DNA of 64,000 bases from Halococcus qingdaonensis. Its GTDB lineage: Archaea > Halobacteriota > Halobacteria > Halobacteriales > Halococcaceae. A program made the translations under genes and the position numbers. The notes beneath the pieces were generated by a model. It ran no database searches and was not told where the DNA came from. It was given only the letters and a program-made list of their open reading frames with translations. Of this stretch, positions 18,640 through 26,912 are shown piece by piece; within the stretch, counting starts at the first letter, position 1; every line of letters starts with the position of its first letter. Location: contig NZ_CP101943.1 in the NCBI RefSeq assembly GCF_024508235.1, positions 1,957,112 to 2,021,111 on the forward strand, in the 5' to 3' direction.

Positions 18640-19605
18640 CTAAAACCGATCGAGTCCCGCCTGTCGGCGCTGGCGTCCATCGGGATCGGCCACCCACGAC
18701 GAGCGCCGCTCGCGTTCCGCGTCGACATCGACATCGGGTGGGGCCGCGGGTTCGTGACCGGCACACTCGACGCCACACTCGGCCGCCGGATGGACGAACC
18801 GTCCCTTCCACTCACAGTACGGTATCCCACGCGCGCCCGAGTATTCGCCGTCCGCCACCTTTGCGCAGTGCGGAAAGTCGTCGATGCGCCAGCCCTTCCC
18901 GTAGGCACGCTCGGCGATGCAGCGGCGTGCCCGTGCCTTTTCGGCTGGTTTCACCGGATCTATCGTCGTTCTCGTCGGTCGGCGATCGCCGATGTCGATG
19001 CCGTGTGCGGACGGTGAGAGCGGCGTCGGTTCGCGCAGCACCTCCCGAGTTCCCCGATCGGGATCGAACCGCCAGACGCCCACCTCGTCGGGGATCCGGT
19101 GGAGGTGCGCGCCGGTCACGTGCGAGGCGGTCGCAAGGATCACTTCGTCGAGCAGTCCGAGGCTCACGTCCCGCCGGAGCTGGGCTTCGAGAGCACCCGG
19201 ACGACCGAGATCGGGTTTGTTCTCGATACCCACCAACTTCCCGAACCAGTCGTCGGGATAGCGCGCCGTCTGGCGAACGTATTCGCGCCCGCCGCGGCGC
19301 TCGCGCTCGAAGAAATCGATCTCGATCGCCCGGTCGGTCGCGGTTCGTGCCCGCTCAGGATGGCAGTCGAAACTATCCTTCCAGTAGCGCGCCGTGCCGA
19401 CGCCGACGGCGCTCTCGATCGCGGTGTCGGGGATCTCGTGCGGGGTGAGTCGCGCCCGTGCGTCGAAATCGGGGCCGGGTTCGACGTGGACGATATCCAT
19501 CACCCGGTTGCCGTTGAGGCTCGTGCCGAGCTGGCGGCTCACGATCCCCTCGACGTCGGCTTCGAGACGGGCACACAGCGCTAGCTCGAACGCGAACTCG
19601 CGCAC
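18640..19605 (-). CDS. DUF5787-like haloarchaeal protein with C-terminal cysteine cluster
   Basis: This 321-residue protein starts REFAFELALCARLE, a pattern I associate with haloarchaeal DUF5787. A nuclease-like middle includes RQLGTSLNGNRVMDIVHVEPGPDF (shown here as NGNRVMDIVHVEPG) and IENKPDLGRP, where the D...E(N)K spacing is reminiscent of PD-(D/E)XK nucleases. The last third has cysteines C-x17-C, then PYC and CGVECAGH, a likely Zn or Fe-S site. The GTG at 19605 is chosen as the first start matching the family; the frame is open to 19728. Function is unproven; nuclease is an inference. Confidence 0.7.
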   Translation of the reverse strand: MREFAFELALCARLEADVEGIVSRQLGTSLNGNRVMDIVHVEPGPDFDARARLTPHEIPDTAIESAVGVGTARYWKDSFDCHPERARTATDRAIEIDFFERERRGGREYVRQTARYPDDWFGKLVGIENKPDLGRPGALEAQLRRDVSLGLLDEVILATASHVTGAHLHRIPDEVGVWRFDPDRGTREVLREPTPLSPSAHGIDIGDRRPTRTTIDPVKPAEKARARRCIAERAYGKGWRIDDFPHCAKVADGEYSGARGIPYCEWKGRFVHPAAECGVECAGHEPAAPPDVDVDAERERRSSWVADPDGRQRRQAGLDRF

Positions 19606-19652
19606 GGTGTGACTAACGGCGGACGGGGCAAAAACGTCGCGCTCGCTGCAGT

Positions 19653-20336
19653 TCAGACCCCGAGCTCCGCGGCGAGATCGTGAATGCCCTCGATCGTGAG
19701 GGCCGGATCGCCGCCGAACGGCTCCCACGGTTGATCGTCGCGATCGATCCAGACACCCTGCATGCCAGCGTGTTCTGCTCCTTGGATGTCGAACCAGCCC
19801 GCCGAGACGTGAGCAATCTCGTCGATCGGCGTGTCAGTGCGCTCGGCCGCGTGGCGGTAGAGCGAGGCGTCGGGCTTGAACGTGCGAATCTCGTCGGCGC
19901 TCACCGTGTCCGCGACGAGATCGCCGATGGCGGCGCTCTCGATCATCGAATCGAGCATCTCCGGGTTCCCGTTCGAGACCACGTAGCAGTCGTAGCCGCC
20001 GTCGTTGAGCCGCTCGATGCCGTTGCGTACGTCGTCGAACACATCGAGGTCGTGGTACGTTTCGAGGATCGCCTCGCGTTCGTCCTCGGTGAGATCGATA
20101 TCGTGGGCGGCGAGTGCGGCCGACAGCGCGTCGCGCAGGATCTCATAGAAGGGCTGGTATGCGTCGAGATCGCCGGCGACGAACGTGTACGCCAGCGAGC
20201 GCTCGCGCCAGAGCGTCGACACCGGTTCCGGGTTCGCGACGTGCTCGGCGAGCGCGCGCTCGACGCTCTCGACGTCGACGAGCGTACTGTACGAATCGAA
20301 AGTCACAGTTGTGACCTGATCAGGATCGAGGGCCAT
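19653..20336 (-). CDS. HAD-superfamily hydrolase, type II haloacid-dehalogenase-like
   Basis: This 227-residue protein has HAD motif I FDSYSTLVD (about 14-22, with Asp nucleophile), motif II VVSNGNPEML (about 117-126), motif III Lys in TFKPDASLY (about 155) and motif IV HVSAGWFDIQGAEHAG (about 173-188). The Asp-x-Tyr variant of motif I and the cap layout place it with L-2-haloacid dehalogenases, though many such proteins are phosphatases. It lies downstream of, and on the same strand as, the ferritin-like gene but 100 bases away. Confidence 0.86.
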   Translation of the reverse strand: MALDPDQVTTVTFDSYSTLVDVESVERALAEHVANPEPVSTLWRERSLAYTFVAGDLDAYQPFYEILRDALSAALAAHDIDLTEDEREAILETYHDLDVFDDVRNGIERLNDGGYDCYVVSNGNPEMLDSMIESAAIGDLVADTVSADEIRTFKPDASLYRHAAERTDTPIDEIAHVSAGWFDIQGAEHAGMQGVWIDRDDQPWEPFGGDPALTIEGIHDLAAELGV

Positions 20337-20435
20337 ACACGAGCCAGTCGATGGTGGCTCTTCAACGCTTGCAGCGAAAAAGTGGTGAGCGGGCGTCAGC
20401 GGGTCGATCGAGCGGCCAGCGATGGCCCCGGCGGA

Positions 20436-21377
20436 TCAGTCGTCAGTGACGTCCTTCGCGTAGCCACCGAGCAGTTCCGTGACCTGATCGAGGCTGTCGA
20501 CGCCCTTGATGAACGGCGCGGCGCGGTCGACGACCTCCTGGACGCTCAGTCGCGGCTGGAACGCCTCGGGGAACGGGTTGCGAGCGCCCGAGCCGGCCGG
20601 AAACGGACTGTTGAGCACCCGAAGGTAGCTCGCGTGGCGGTTCTCGACGCCGTGGATCTGTGCGGCCGCCGCGAGATACTCCTCGGTGTCGACCGTCGGT
20701 GCAGCGCCGGTGTAGGCTCCGGCACCGGTGTCTTCGAGCGCCTGCGCGAGGCCGACGAACTCGACGGTGCCCTCGTAGGGGAACTCGAACTCGAGGTCAC
20801 TGGCGAAGTCCGGATTGCTGCCGACCTCTTTGAGCACACCTTCGAGCGCCTCGACGTGAGCCTGCTCGTGGTCGCGGATCTGCTGGAAGCGCTGGAAGGT
20901 GGAGTAGCGTCGGGAGGGGTTGGCGAACTGCGCGGCGATGTCCGAGCGTTCGATGTCGTGCTCGCCGAGCTGACCGCCGTTACCGTTGCCCTCCGTCCCC
21001 ATCTTGCCGACCGGCGCGGTGCCGACCGCCTCGGTGTAGAACGTGGCTTCGAGCCGTTCGAGGATCAGCGCGAACTTCACAATTTGAACGTCGGTGAGCG
21101 CGCCGTAGCCGAACTCGTTGGCGTCCTCGTAGTCCGAGTCGGAGTAGGGCTGTTCGCCGTGGGCAGCCGCCGCGGTGCCGCTGCCGAGCGCACCGAGGGC
21201 GGCGGCACCGGCCCCGACTTTCGCGGTGTTCGAGAGGAAGTTCCGCCGCGAGCGGAGTTCGTCGCCGATGCGGCCGAGTGGACCGCTCTTGCCGTCGGTC
21301 GTGGCGGTTTCGTTACGATCGAACTCCTCGTCGTCTCGTACTGTACGACCCGTGTCGGTGGTGGCGTCATCGGTCAT
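20436..21377 (-). CDS. Tat-exported ferritin-like domain protein
   Basis: This 313-residue protein has a twin-arginine signal (RSRRNFLSNTAKVGAGAAAL, about 37-56) after an acidic lead, so it is exported folded. The mature part is a four-helix ferritin-like domain with helices ending in ERLEATFYTEAV and RDHEQAHVEALEGVL (metal-ligand-type E and ExxH). A second pair follows at VEFVGLAQALEDTG and HGVENRHASYLRVL. This is the family of bacterial and archaeal dessication- or stress-related proteins (PF13668 type). ATG 21377 is preferred to 21404. A promoter-like ATTAGTATT lies about 45 bases upstream. Confidence 0.82.
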   Translation of the reverse strand: MTDDATTDTGRTVRDDEEFDRNETATTDGKSGPLGRIGDELRSRRNFLSNTAKVGAGAAALGALGSGTAAAAHGEQPYSDSDYEDANEFGYGALTDVQIVKFALILERLEATFYTEAVGTAPVGKMGTEGNGNGGQLGEHDIERSDIAAQFANPSRRYSTFQRFQQIRDHEQAHVEALEGVLKEVGSNPDFASDLEFEFPYEGTVEFVGLAQALEDTGAGAYTGAAPTVDTEEYLAAAAQIHGVENRHASYLRVLNSPFPAGSGARNPFPEAFQPRLSVQEVVDRAAPFIKGVDSLDQVTELLGGYAKDVTDD

Positions 21378-21477
21378 GGTATGCCCCGTGCTTTCGCACA
21401 CCACTATTCAGATTGATAACACGTATTAGTATTTCCCTGATTCGGACCCAAATTCGTGCCGAGTCGATGGACAGTCG

Positions 21478-22008
21478 TCAGGAGCGCTCGATGACCCGGA
21501 GGGTACGGTTCGTGCCGTGGCGGACGACGAACTCGTAGTCGGTCACGCCGTAGGGCAGTTGGACTTTCGCGGTGTAGCGCGCCAGCCCGCGACAGCTCCG
21601 GTTGGCGGCGTCGGTCGCCCGGTGATCGATCGAGAGGACGAACGTTCCGGGCGAACGCCTGCTGATGGTCGGTTCGGTGAGCACATTGGCGGCGTCCGGC
21701 AGGCTCACGTTGCCGGTGATCTCCAGATGGCGCGCGCCGAGCAGGCGGTAGCCCTCGATGGAGGCGTTGTTGCTCGCGTTGGGCGTACAGCCGGCGGCAG
21801 TGGTCGTCGACTCGAAGACGCTTGCCTCGTCGGCGACGACGTTGCCCGGCGAGCCGGCCGCGGCCTGAAACATGAGCGGATCGAAGACGAACACCGCGAC
21901 GGCGATCGCGGCGAGGGCGAACACCGCGAGCACGAGCAGCGGCGCGAGGACGTTCGACAGCGTTCCGAGAGCAGCCATCGCCCGCTCGCGGCCCGACGGG
22001 TCCGACAT
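21478..22008 (-). CDS. Membrane-anchored extracytoplasmic protein, unknown function
   Basis: This 176-residue protein has one N-terminal membrane segment (LLVLAVFALAAIAVAVFVF, about 24-43) followed by a predicted external domain rich in N-glycosylation-type Asn-x-Ser/Thr sites (NAS, NVS, NRS, NRT). It contains two cysteines (about C74 and C143). The domain has alternating beta-strand character and reads like a small immunoglobulin- or jelly-roll-like fold. No family recognised. It is divergent from the aIF2 gamma gene. Confidence 0.68.
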   Translation of the reverse strand: MSDPSGRERAMAALGTLSNVLAPLLVLAVFALAAIAVAVFVFDPLMFQAAAGSPGNVVADEASVFESTTTAAGCTPNASNNASIEGYRLLGARHLEITGNVSLPDAANVLTEPTISRRSPGTFVLSIDHRATDAANRSCRGLARYTAKVQLPYGVTDYEFVVRHGTNRTLRVIERS

Positions 22009-22146
22009 GAAATTACGGTTACGGAGCACGAAACATAACCGTTTCCCCGGTGATGGATGGTCCATTCGGCCTCGAACGGCGGCCGTGATATATGGAACAG
22101 CAGGTTTATGAACGACTCGGGGCATAGTTGCCCTATTACTTTCGAG

Positions 22147-23391
22147 ATGACACGGAACCACCAACAACCGGAGGTGAACATCGGGCTGGTCGGCCACGTC
22201 GACCACGGGAAGACGACGCTCGTGCAGGCGTTGAGCGGCTCGTGGACCGACCAGCACTCCGAGGAGATGAAGCGCGGCATCTCCATCCGGCTCGGCTACG
22301 CCGACGCCACATTTAGAGAGTGTCCCGGGATGGACGCACCCGAACGATACACTGTCGACGAGGAGTGTCCGGACGGCAGCGAGAGCGAGCCCCTCAGAAC
22401 TGTGTCGTTCGTCGACGCACCGGGCCACGAGACGCTGATGGCGACGATGCTCTCGGGCGCGTCGATCATGGACGGCGCGGTGCTCGTCGTGAGTGCGACC
22501 GAAACCGTGCCACAGGCCCAGACCCAGGAACATCTGATGGCGCTCGATAGCATCGGCATCGACAACATCGTCATCGCCCAGAACAAGGTCGATCTCGTCG
22601 ACAACGATCGCGCGCGCACGAACTACGAAGAGATCCAGGAGTTCGTCTCGGGAACGGTTGCCGAAGACGCACCCGTCGTCCCCGTGAGCGCCGGCCAGGA
22701 GGTCAACCTCGACCTGCTGATCCAGGCGATCGAAGAGGAGATCCCGACGCCCGAGCGCGATCCGGACGCCGCCGCACGGCTGCACGTCGCCCGGAGTTTC
22801 GACATCAATCGTCCGGGAACGCGCGCCGACGAGCTGCTCGGCGGCGTGCTCGGCGGCAGTCTCGTCGCCGGCGAACTCACCGCCGACGAGGAGATCGAGC
22901 TCCGCCCGGGTCGCGAGGTCGAACACGGTGGCCAGACGGAGTGGCAGCCGATCACGACCGACGTGCGCTCGCTGCAGGCCGGCGACGAGTCCGCCGAGAG
23001 CGTGACACCAGGCGGCTTGCTCGGCGTCGGCACCGGGCTCGATCCGAGTCTGACGAAGGGTGACGGGCTCGCCGGGCAGATCGCAGGCCCGCCGGGCTCG
23101 CTCCCGCCGACGCGCGAGGCGTTCACGATGGAGGTCTCGTTGCTCGATCGGATCGTCGCCAGCAGCGACGACGGGGAGAGCACGGACGTCGAACCCGTCT
23201 CGACCGGCGAGCCGCTGATGCTGACCGTGGGGACCGCCACGACGGTCGGCTCGGTCACGAGCGCGCGCGACGACGAGTGTGAGGTCGCGCTCAAGCGGCC
23301 GGTGTGTGCGGCCGCCGGCGCGAACATCGCCATCAACCGCCGGGTCGGAGCGCGCTGGCGACTCATCGGCGTCGGCACGCTGACCGAATGA
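22147..23391 (+). CDS. Translation initiation factor aIF2, gamma subunit
   Basis: This 414-residue GTPase brings initiator tRNA to the ribosome. G1 [10 protein letters not shown] (about 16-25), G2 near [11 protein letters not shown]3 DAPGHE (about 96-101) and G4 QNKVD (about 150-154) are intact. The zinc-knuckle loop (ECPGMD ... EECPDGSE) has only two of the usual four cysteines. ATG 22147 gives the family length (about 410). Upstream frame to 22057 is non-conserved promoter sequence. It heads an information-processing operon with four tightly linked genes. Confidence 0.96.
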   Translation: MTRNHQQPEVNIGLVGHVDHGKTTLVQALSGSWTDQHSEEMKRGISIRLGYADATFRECPGMDAPERYTVDEECPDGSESEPLRTVSFVDAPGHETLMATMLSGASIMDGAVLVVSATETVPQAQTQEHLMALDSIGIDNIVIAQNKVDLVDNDRARTNYEEIQEFVSGTVAEDAPVVPVSAGQEVNLDLLIQAIEEEIPTPERDPDAAARLHVARSFDINRPGTRADELLGGVLGGSLVAGELTADEEIELRPGREVEHGGQTEWQPITTDVRSLQAGDESAESVTPGGLLGVGTGLDPSLTKGDGLAGQIAGPPGSLPPTREAFTMEVSLLDRIVASSDDGESTDVEPVSTGEPLMLTVGTATTVGSVTSARDDECEVALKRPVCAAAGANIAINRRVGARWRLIGVGTLTE

Positions 23392-23768
23392 ACGAGAGGG
23401 TGCTCATGGACACGAACGCGCTGATGATGCCCGTCGAATGCGACGTCCGCGTCTTCGAGGAACTCGATCGGCTGCTCACCACGCCCGAACCGCTCGTGCC
23501 GCGAGCAGTGCTCGACGAACTCGACGCGCTTTCGGGGAACCACGGCGAGGAGGCCGTCGCGGCAAGCGTCGGACACGACCTGAGCGAGCGCTGTCGACCG
23601 ATCGAACACGAGGCGACCGAGGCCGACGACGCCTGCGTCGAACTCGCCGGCGAGCGCTGCGAACTGGTCTGTACGAACGACCGCCCGCTGCGCGAGCGCG
23701 TTCTCGAACGGGGTGTGCCGGTCATCGGACTGCGCGGACGAAACACGCTAGCGATCACGGAGCCATAA
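23388..23768 (+). CDS. PIN-domain protein of the archaeal rRNA-processing (Fcf1/Utp24-like) type
   Basis: This 126-residue protein has the PIN acidic residues: D in MDTNALMMP (8), E in VLDELDAL (about 45), and C-terminal [18 protein letters not shown] with D near 98. It overlaps aIF2 gamma by 4 bases (ATGA) and its last base is the first of the rpoE' ATG, so it belongs to a conserved information-processing operon. The family is thought to cleave RNA, in rRNA maturation; that role is inferred from the operon, not shown. Confidence 0.85.
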   Translation: MNERVLMDTNALMMPVECDVRVFEELDRLLTTPEPLVPRAVLDELDALSGNHGEEAVAASVGHDLSERCRPIEHEATEADDACVELAGERCELVCTNDRPLRERVLERGVPVIGLRGRNTLAITEP

Positions 23769-24343
23769 TGTACAAACGAGTTAGACTTACGGATACGGTA
23801 GAGGTACCGCCACAGCTGCTCGCGGACGTCTCCGCGGGGATGGTGAAACGACTGTTGCAGGACAAGCTCGAAGGGCGCTTAGACGAGGAGGTCGGCAGCA
23901 TCGTCAGCGTCACCGAGGTCCACGACATCGGCGACGGGCGCGTGCCGCCCGGCCGGCGCGACCACGAGGGGTCGGTCTACTACGAGGCGGAGTTCGACGC
24001 CGTCACCTTCGACCCGCAGATGCAGGAGGTCATCGACGGCGAGGTCGTCGAAATCGTCAACTTCGGCGCGTTCGTCGGCATCGGTCCGATCGACGGCCTA
24101 CTCCACGTCTCACAGATCAGCGACGAGTATCTCGCCTACGACGAGGACGGCCAGATGCTCGCCTCGCGCGAGTCGGACCAGACCCTCGGCGTCGGTGATT
24201 CCGTGCGGGCACGCATCGTCACCAAGAGCATCGACGAGCGCAACCCTCGGGACTCGAAGATCGGTCTCACGGCGAAACAGGTGGGATTGGGCAAGCACGG
24301 ATGGCTCCGCGAGGAGCGCGAACCCGCGGCGGCGGGTGAGTGA
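23768..24343 (+). CDS. rpoE1: DNA-directed RNA polymerase subunit E' (Rpo7)
   Basis: This 191-residue subunit pairs with Rpo4 to form the polymerase stalk. The N-terminal half is the RNAP-docking domain ([18 protein letters not shown]) and the C-terminal half an S1/OB RNA-binding domain (about 80-165: DGEVVEIVNFGAFVGIGPIDG, with GLLHVSQI). The start ATG shares one base with the preceding stop region, and spt4 starts 3 bases past its stop. Confidence 0.96.
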   Translation: MYKRVRLTDTVEVPPQLLADVSAGMVKRLLQDKLEGRLDEEVGSIVSVTEVHDIGDGRVPPGRRDHEGSVYYEAEFDAVTFDPQMQEVIDGEVVEIVNFGAFVGIGPIDGLLHVSQISDEYLAYDEDGQMLASRESDQTLGVGDSVRARIVTKSIDERNPRDSKIGLTAKQVGLGKHGWLREEREPAAAGE

Positions 24344-24345
24344 GC

Positions 24346-24543
24346 ATGGCGACCAGACGCGTCTGTCGCGAATGCCATCGCGTGCTCGACTCGCCCGACC
24401 AGCAGACCTGTCCGGCCTGCGGATCGTCGAGCCTGACCGAGGACTGGGCGGGCTACGTGGTCATCGCCCACCCGGAAACGAGCGAGATCGCCAGCGAGAT
24501 GCAGGTCACCGAGCCCGGGCGTTACGCGCTGAAGGTGCGTTAG
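24346..24543 (+). CDS. spt4: Transcription elongation factor Spt4 (RpoE'')
   Basis: This 65-residue zinc protein binds Spt5 (NusG) to keep RNA polymerase moving. The Zn site is C9-x2-C12 (CRECHRVL) and C23-x2-C26 (CPACGSSSL), followed by the conserved ED(W)AGYVVIAHPE. It lies between rpoE' and the CoA kinase gene in the order typical of archaea. Confidence 0.95.
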   Translation: MATRRVCRECHRVLDSPDQQTCPACGSSSLTEDWAGYVVIAHPETSEIASEMQVTEPGRYALKVR

Positions 24544-24544
24544 C

Positions 24545-25114
24545 GTGGCCGGCGGCGAGGGCGGATCGGACGATCCCGACGTGTTGCTCACGCTGCCCGA
24601 CGAGCTCCGCGGCGCGTTCAAAGACCCCCTCGGTCCGATCCACACCGACGCGAGCCGTCTCCGTCCCGACCTCGGCGACCCAGTAATAACGGTCGGCGAT
24701 GTCGTCACCCGCCATCTCACCCGGACCGGCGTGCGCCCGGATCTCGCAATCGTGGACTGGGTGACCGAGCGCGAAACCTTGCCCGAGAGCGAAAAACCGG
24801 ATATCACGGGCTACGGCGAGCGCATCGACGTCGAGAACCCGGCAGCAGGACTCTCGGCAGCCCTCCTACGCGCGCTCGGCCCCGGTATCGAGCGGGGCGA
24901 GAAGACGGTCATCGTCGTCGACGGCGAGGAGGACCTGGCGACCGTCCCCGTGCTCGCGGTCGCCCCCGACGGCGCGAGCGTCGTCTACGGCCAACCCGGC
25001 GAGGGAATGGTCCACGTCCCGGTCGATGACGAGGCACGGATGCGGGCGCGCGAACTGCTCGCGGAGATGGACGGCGACGACCAGCGAGTGCGAGACGCGC
25101 TCGGCGGATTCTGA
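24545..25114 (+). CDS. GTP-dependent dephospho-CoA kinase (DUF359 family)
   Basis: This 189-residue enzyme makes the last step of coenzyme A synthesis in archaea, phosphorylating dephospho-CoA with GTP. Family hallmarks are PLGPIHTD, ITVGDVVTRHL (about 50-60), the conserved VDWVTER (about 72-78) and the C-terminal DGEEDLATVPVLAVAPDGA and VVYGQPGEGMV blocks. Start is GTG 24545, one base after the spt4 stop. It ends the aIF2 gamma operon. Confidence 0.93.
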   Translation: MAGGEGGSDDPDVLLTLPDELRGAFKDPLGPIHTDASRLRPDLGDPVITVGDVVTRHLTRTGVRPDLAIVDWVTERETLPESEKPDITGYGERIDVENPAAGLSAALLRALGPGIERGEKTVIVVDGEEDLATVPVLAVAPDGASVVYGQPGEGMVHVPVDDEARMRARELLAEMDGDDQRVRDALGGF

Positions 25115-25186
25115 CGGAGCGTTCGAGCGACCACGAGCACATCCGATCGGGGAAATCGTTTTGTTCACCGTCGAACTATTGGTTGT

Positions 25187-25660
25187 ATGAACCGTCGTCG
25201 GTCCGTTTCGTTCGTCCGTGACGTCGTGGTCGCGACGGCGGTCGTCGTCGGGCTGTACGGGCTGGCGTTCGTCGAGTTTCAACCCGTTCAAATCCCCGGC
25301 TACTTCCTCATCGTGGGCTTCGATATGCTCGAAGCGACGCTCGGATCCGCAGGCTCGAATTACGACGTACTGTTTTACGCGTATCTGATCGGGTTGGGCG
25401 TGGTCAGCGGTGGCTTCGGCCATTTCCTCCGTGCGTGGACGGACGACGAGGTCCCCAACTGGCGACGCGGAGTGGCTGGCGCGCTCATCGTGGCAGGACT
25501 GCTGGCGTTTTCGTTCGCACTACTGGTGCCCGTCGGCCCCTCACAGTTGACGCCGGTTCTCATCGCCAGTGTGACCGGGCTGCTCTCGTTCGTGGTCGCA
25601 GGGTGGGTTACAGGGATGCTCGATCGAAACGGGATCGGTATTCCAGCGGACCGCGGATAG
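25187..25660 (+). CDS. Small polytopic membrane protein, unknown function
   Basis: This 157-residue protein has four to five hydrophobic segments: about 12-32, 40-55, 65-85, 95-115 and 122-145. Few charged residues otherwise. No recognised family. It has its own promoter gap (CGTTTTGTTCACCG about 30 bases before the ATG). It could be a stand-alone haloarchaeal protein. Confidence 0.65.
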   Translation: MNRRRSVSFVRDVVVATAVVVGLYGLAFVEFQPVQIPGYFLIVGFDMLEATLGSAGSNYDVLFYAYLIGLGVVSGGFGHFLRAWTDDEVPNWRRGVAGALIVAGLLAFSFALLVPVGPSQLTPVLIASVTGLLSFVVAGWVTGMLDRNGIGIPADRG

Positions 25661-25813
25661 CGAGGGCGTATCGGAGCAGTTGTCCCCACATGACAAACCA
25701 TTATTAAATGGCAGTTCGATCGATAGATTGGTGTGTGTTGGCGGTAGTGGTGACAACGGCTCGATCGTCGTGTCGAGCGGAGTAGTGAACGACGAAAACG
25801 AGCGGTACGCATC

Positions 25814-26314
25814 ATGGACGAACTCACCGATCCCGGGACCCTGCGCGAGCGCGACGACATCGAGTTCTGCGAGATGGCTCCCGAGACACACCAGAGCCAT
25901 TTCGAGCTGTACGAATCCATTGCGGGACTGGCAATCGTGGGCGTCACCGACGCGGACGGACGGCTGCTCCTCCTGGAACACGAGGACGCACCGTATCCGA
26001 CGCTGCCCTACGGGAGGGTGGCTCCGGCGGACAGGTGGGTAGCGACCACGCGGGCGACGGTCGCGGATTCGACCGGTGTTGCAGTCACCGTCGACGATAT
26101 GCGCCGAGTGCGCCACCACACCTACCGATCCGAGGCGGACGAAGAGACGACGGGCTACGACGTCGTCGTCGCTGCGTCGCCCGAGGGAGATGGCGATATC
26201 CCAGCAGAGGCAGGCCAGGAGTGGGTTCCAACGTGGCGCGACACCGCGACGATCGACCTGCCGGACGAGCCGGACAACGACGTGCTGAACGACATTCGAC
26301 TGTTCGTGGACTGA
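25814..26314 (+). CDS. NUDIX-like domain protein lacking a full Nudix box
   Basis: This 166-residue protein has a NUDIX-fold beta pattern ([20 protein letters not shown], about 37-56, here [19 protein letters not shown]). The expected GX5EX7REUXEEXGU box reads [23 protein letters not shown], keeping only traces, so hydrolase activity is doubtful. A family of such haloarchaeal proteins is annotated as NUDIX-like. It precedes the S24e gene by 83 bases on the same strand. Confidence 0.65.
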   Translation: MDELTDPGTLRERDDIEFCEMAPETHQSHFELYESIAGLAIVGVTDADGRLLLLEHEDAPYPTLPYGRVAPADRWVATTRATVADSTGVAVTVDDMRRVRHHTYRSEADEETTGYDVVVAASPEGDGDIPAEAGQEWVPTWRDTATIDLPDEPDNDVLNDIRLFVD

Positions 26315-26397
26315 AATGCGAGACGACGAAACGAACCTGCCGTTCGGCTCCGTGACTCGAAATCCTTTTGGCTGCGACAGGAGGACTGTTGACCAAC

Positions 26398-26721
26398 ATG
26401 GACATCGAGATCACCCGAGAGGAGGAGAACCCCATGCTCCATCGGACCGACGTGCGCTTCGAACTTACTCACGACGAGGAGACGCCGTCGCGGCTCTCCG
26501 TTCGCGACAGTCTCGCCGCGCGACTCAACAAGGACGCCGGCGAGGTCGTCATTCACGAGCTCGACACGGCGTTCGGGATGCGCACGACGCTCGGCTACGC
26601 GAAAGTCTACGACTCGGCCGACGACGCCCGCGAGGTCGAGCAGACCTACATGCTCGAACGCAACAAGATCGGCGTCGACGAGGAAGACGACGAGGCGAGC
26701 GCCGAGGCGGAGGAAGCCTGA
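26398..26721 (+). CDS. rps24e: Small ribosomal subunit protein eS24
   Basis: This 107-residue ribosomal protein has the family motifs [26 protein letters not shown]-like ([19 protein letters not shown]) and GYAKVYDS, followed by an acidic tail typical of haloarchaea. The ATG 26398 matches the usual MDIEI start; the frame is open 10 codons further up. Its TGA shares a base with the eS31 (S27ae) start, an obligate pair in archaea. Confidence 0.95.
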   Translation: MDIEITREEENPMLHRTDVRFELTHDEETPSRLSVRDSLAARLNKDAGEVVIHELDTAFGMRTTLGYAKVYDSADDAREVEQTYMLERNKIGVDEEDDEASAEAEEA

Positions 26722-26855
26722 TGGCCCGCCACGAGCTCTACGACGAGGACGGCTCGACCGACCGTGAGCAGTGTCCCCGCTGTGGCGACGCCTTCCTCGC
26801 CGCCCACGACGACCGTGTGCACTGCGGGCGCTGTGGCTACACCGAGTGGAACTGA
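26721..26855 (+). CDS. rps27ae: Small ribosomal subunit protein eS31 (S27ae)
   Basis: This 44-residue protein has a four-cysteine zinc ribbon, CPRCGDAFL (C18, C21) and CGRCGYTEW (C35, C38). It lacks the ubiquitin fused to it in eukaryotes, as usual in archaea. It sits in translational overlap with eS24 and upstream of the Kae1-Bud32 gene. Confidence 0.95.
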   Translation: MARHELYDEDGSTDREQCPRCGDAFLAAHDDRVHCGRCGYTEWN

Positions 26856-26912
26856 GGCGATGGCCCGACCCGAGGCGAACCGCATCGTGAAAGCGCGACC
26901 GGCGACGAAGCC

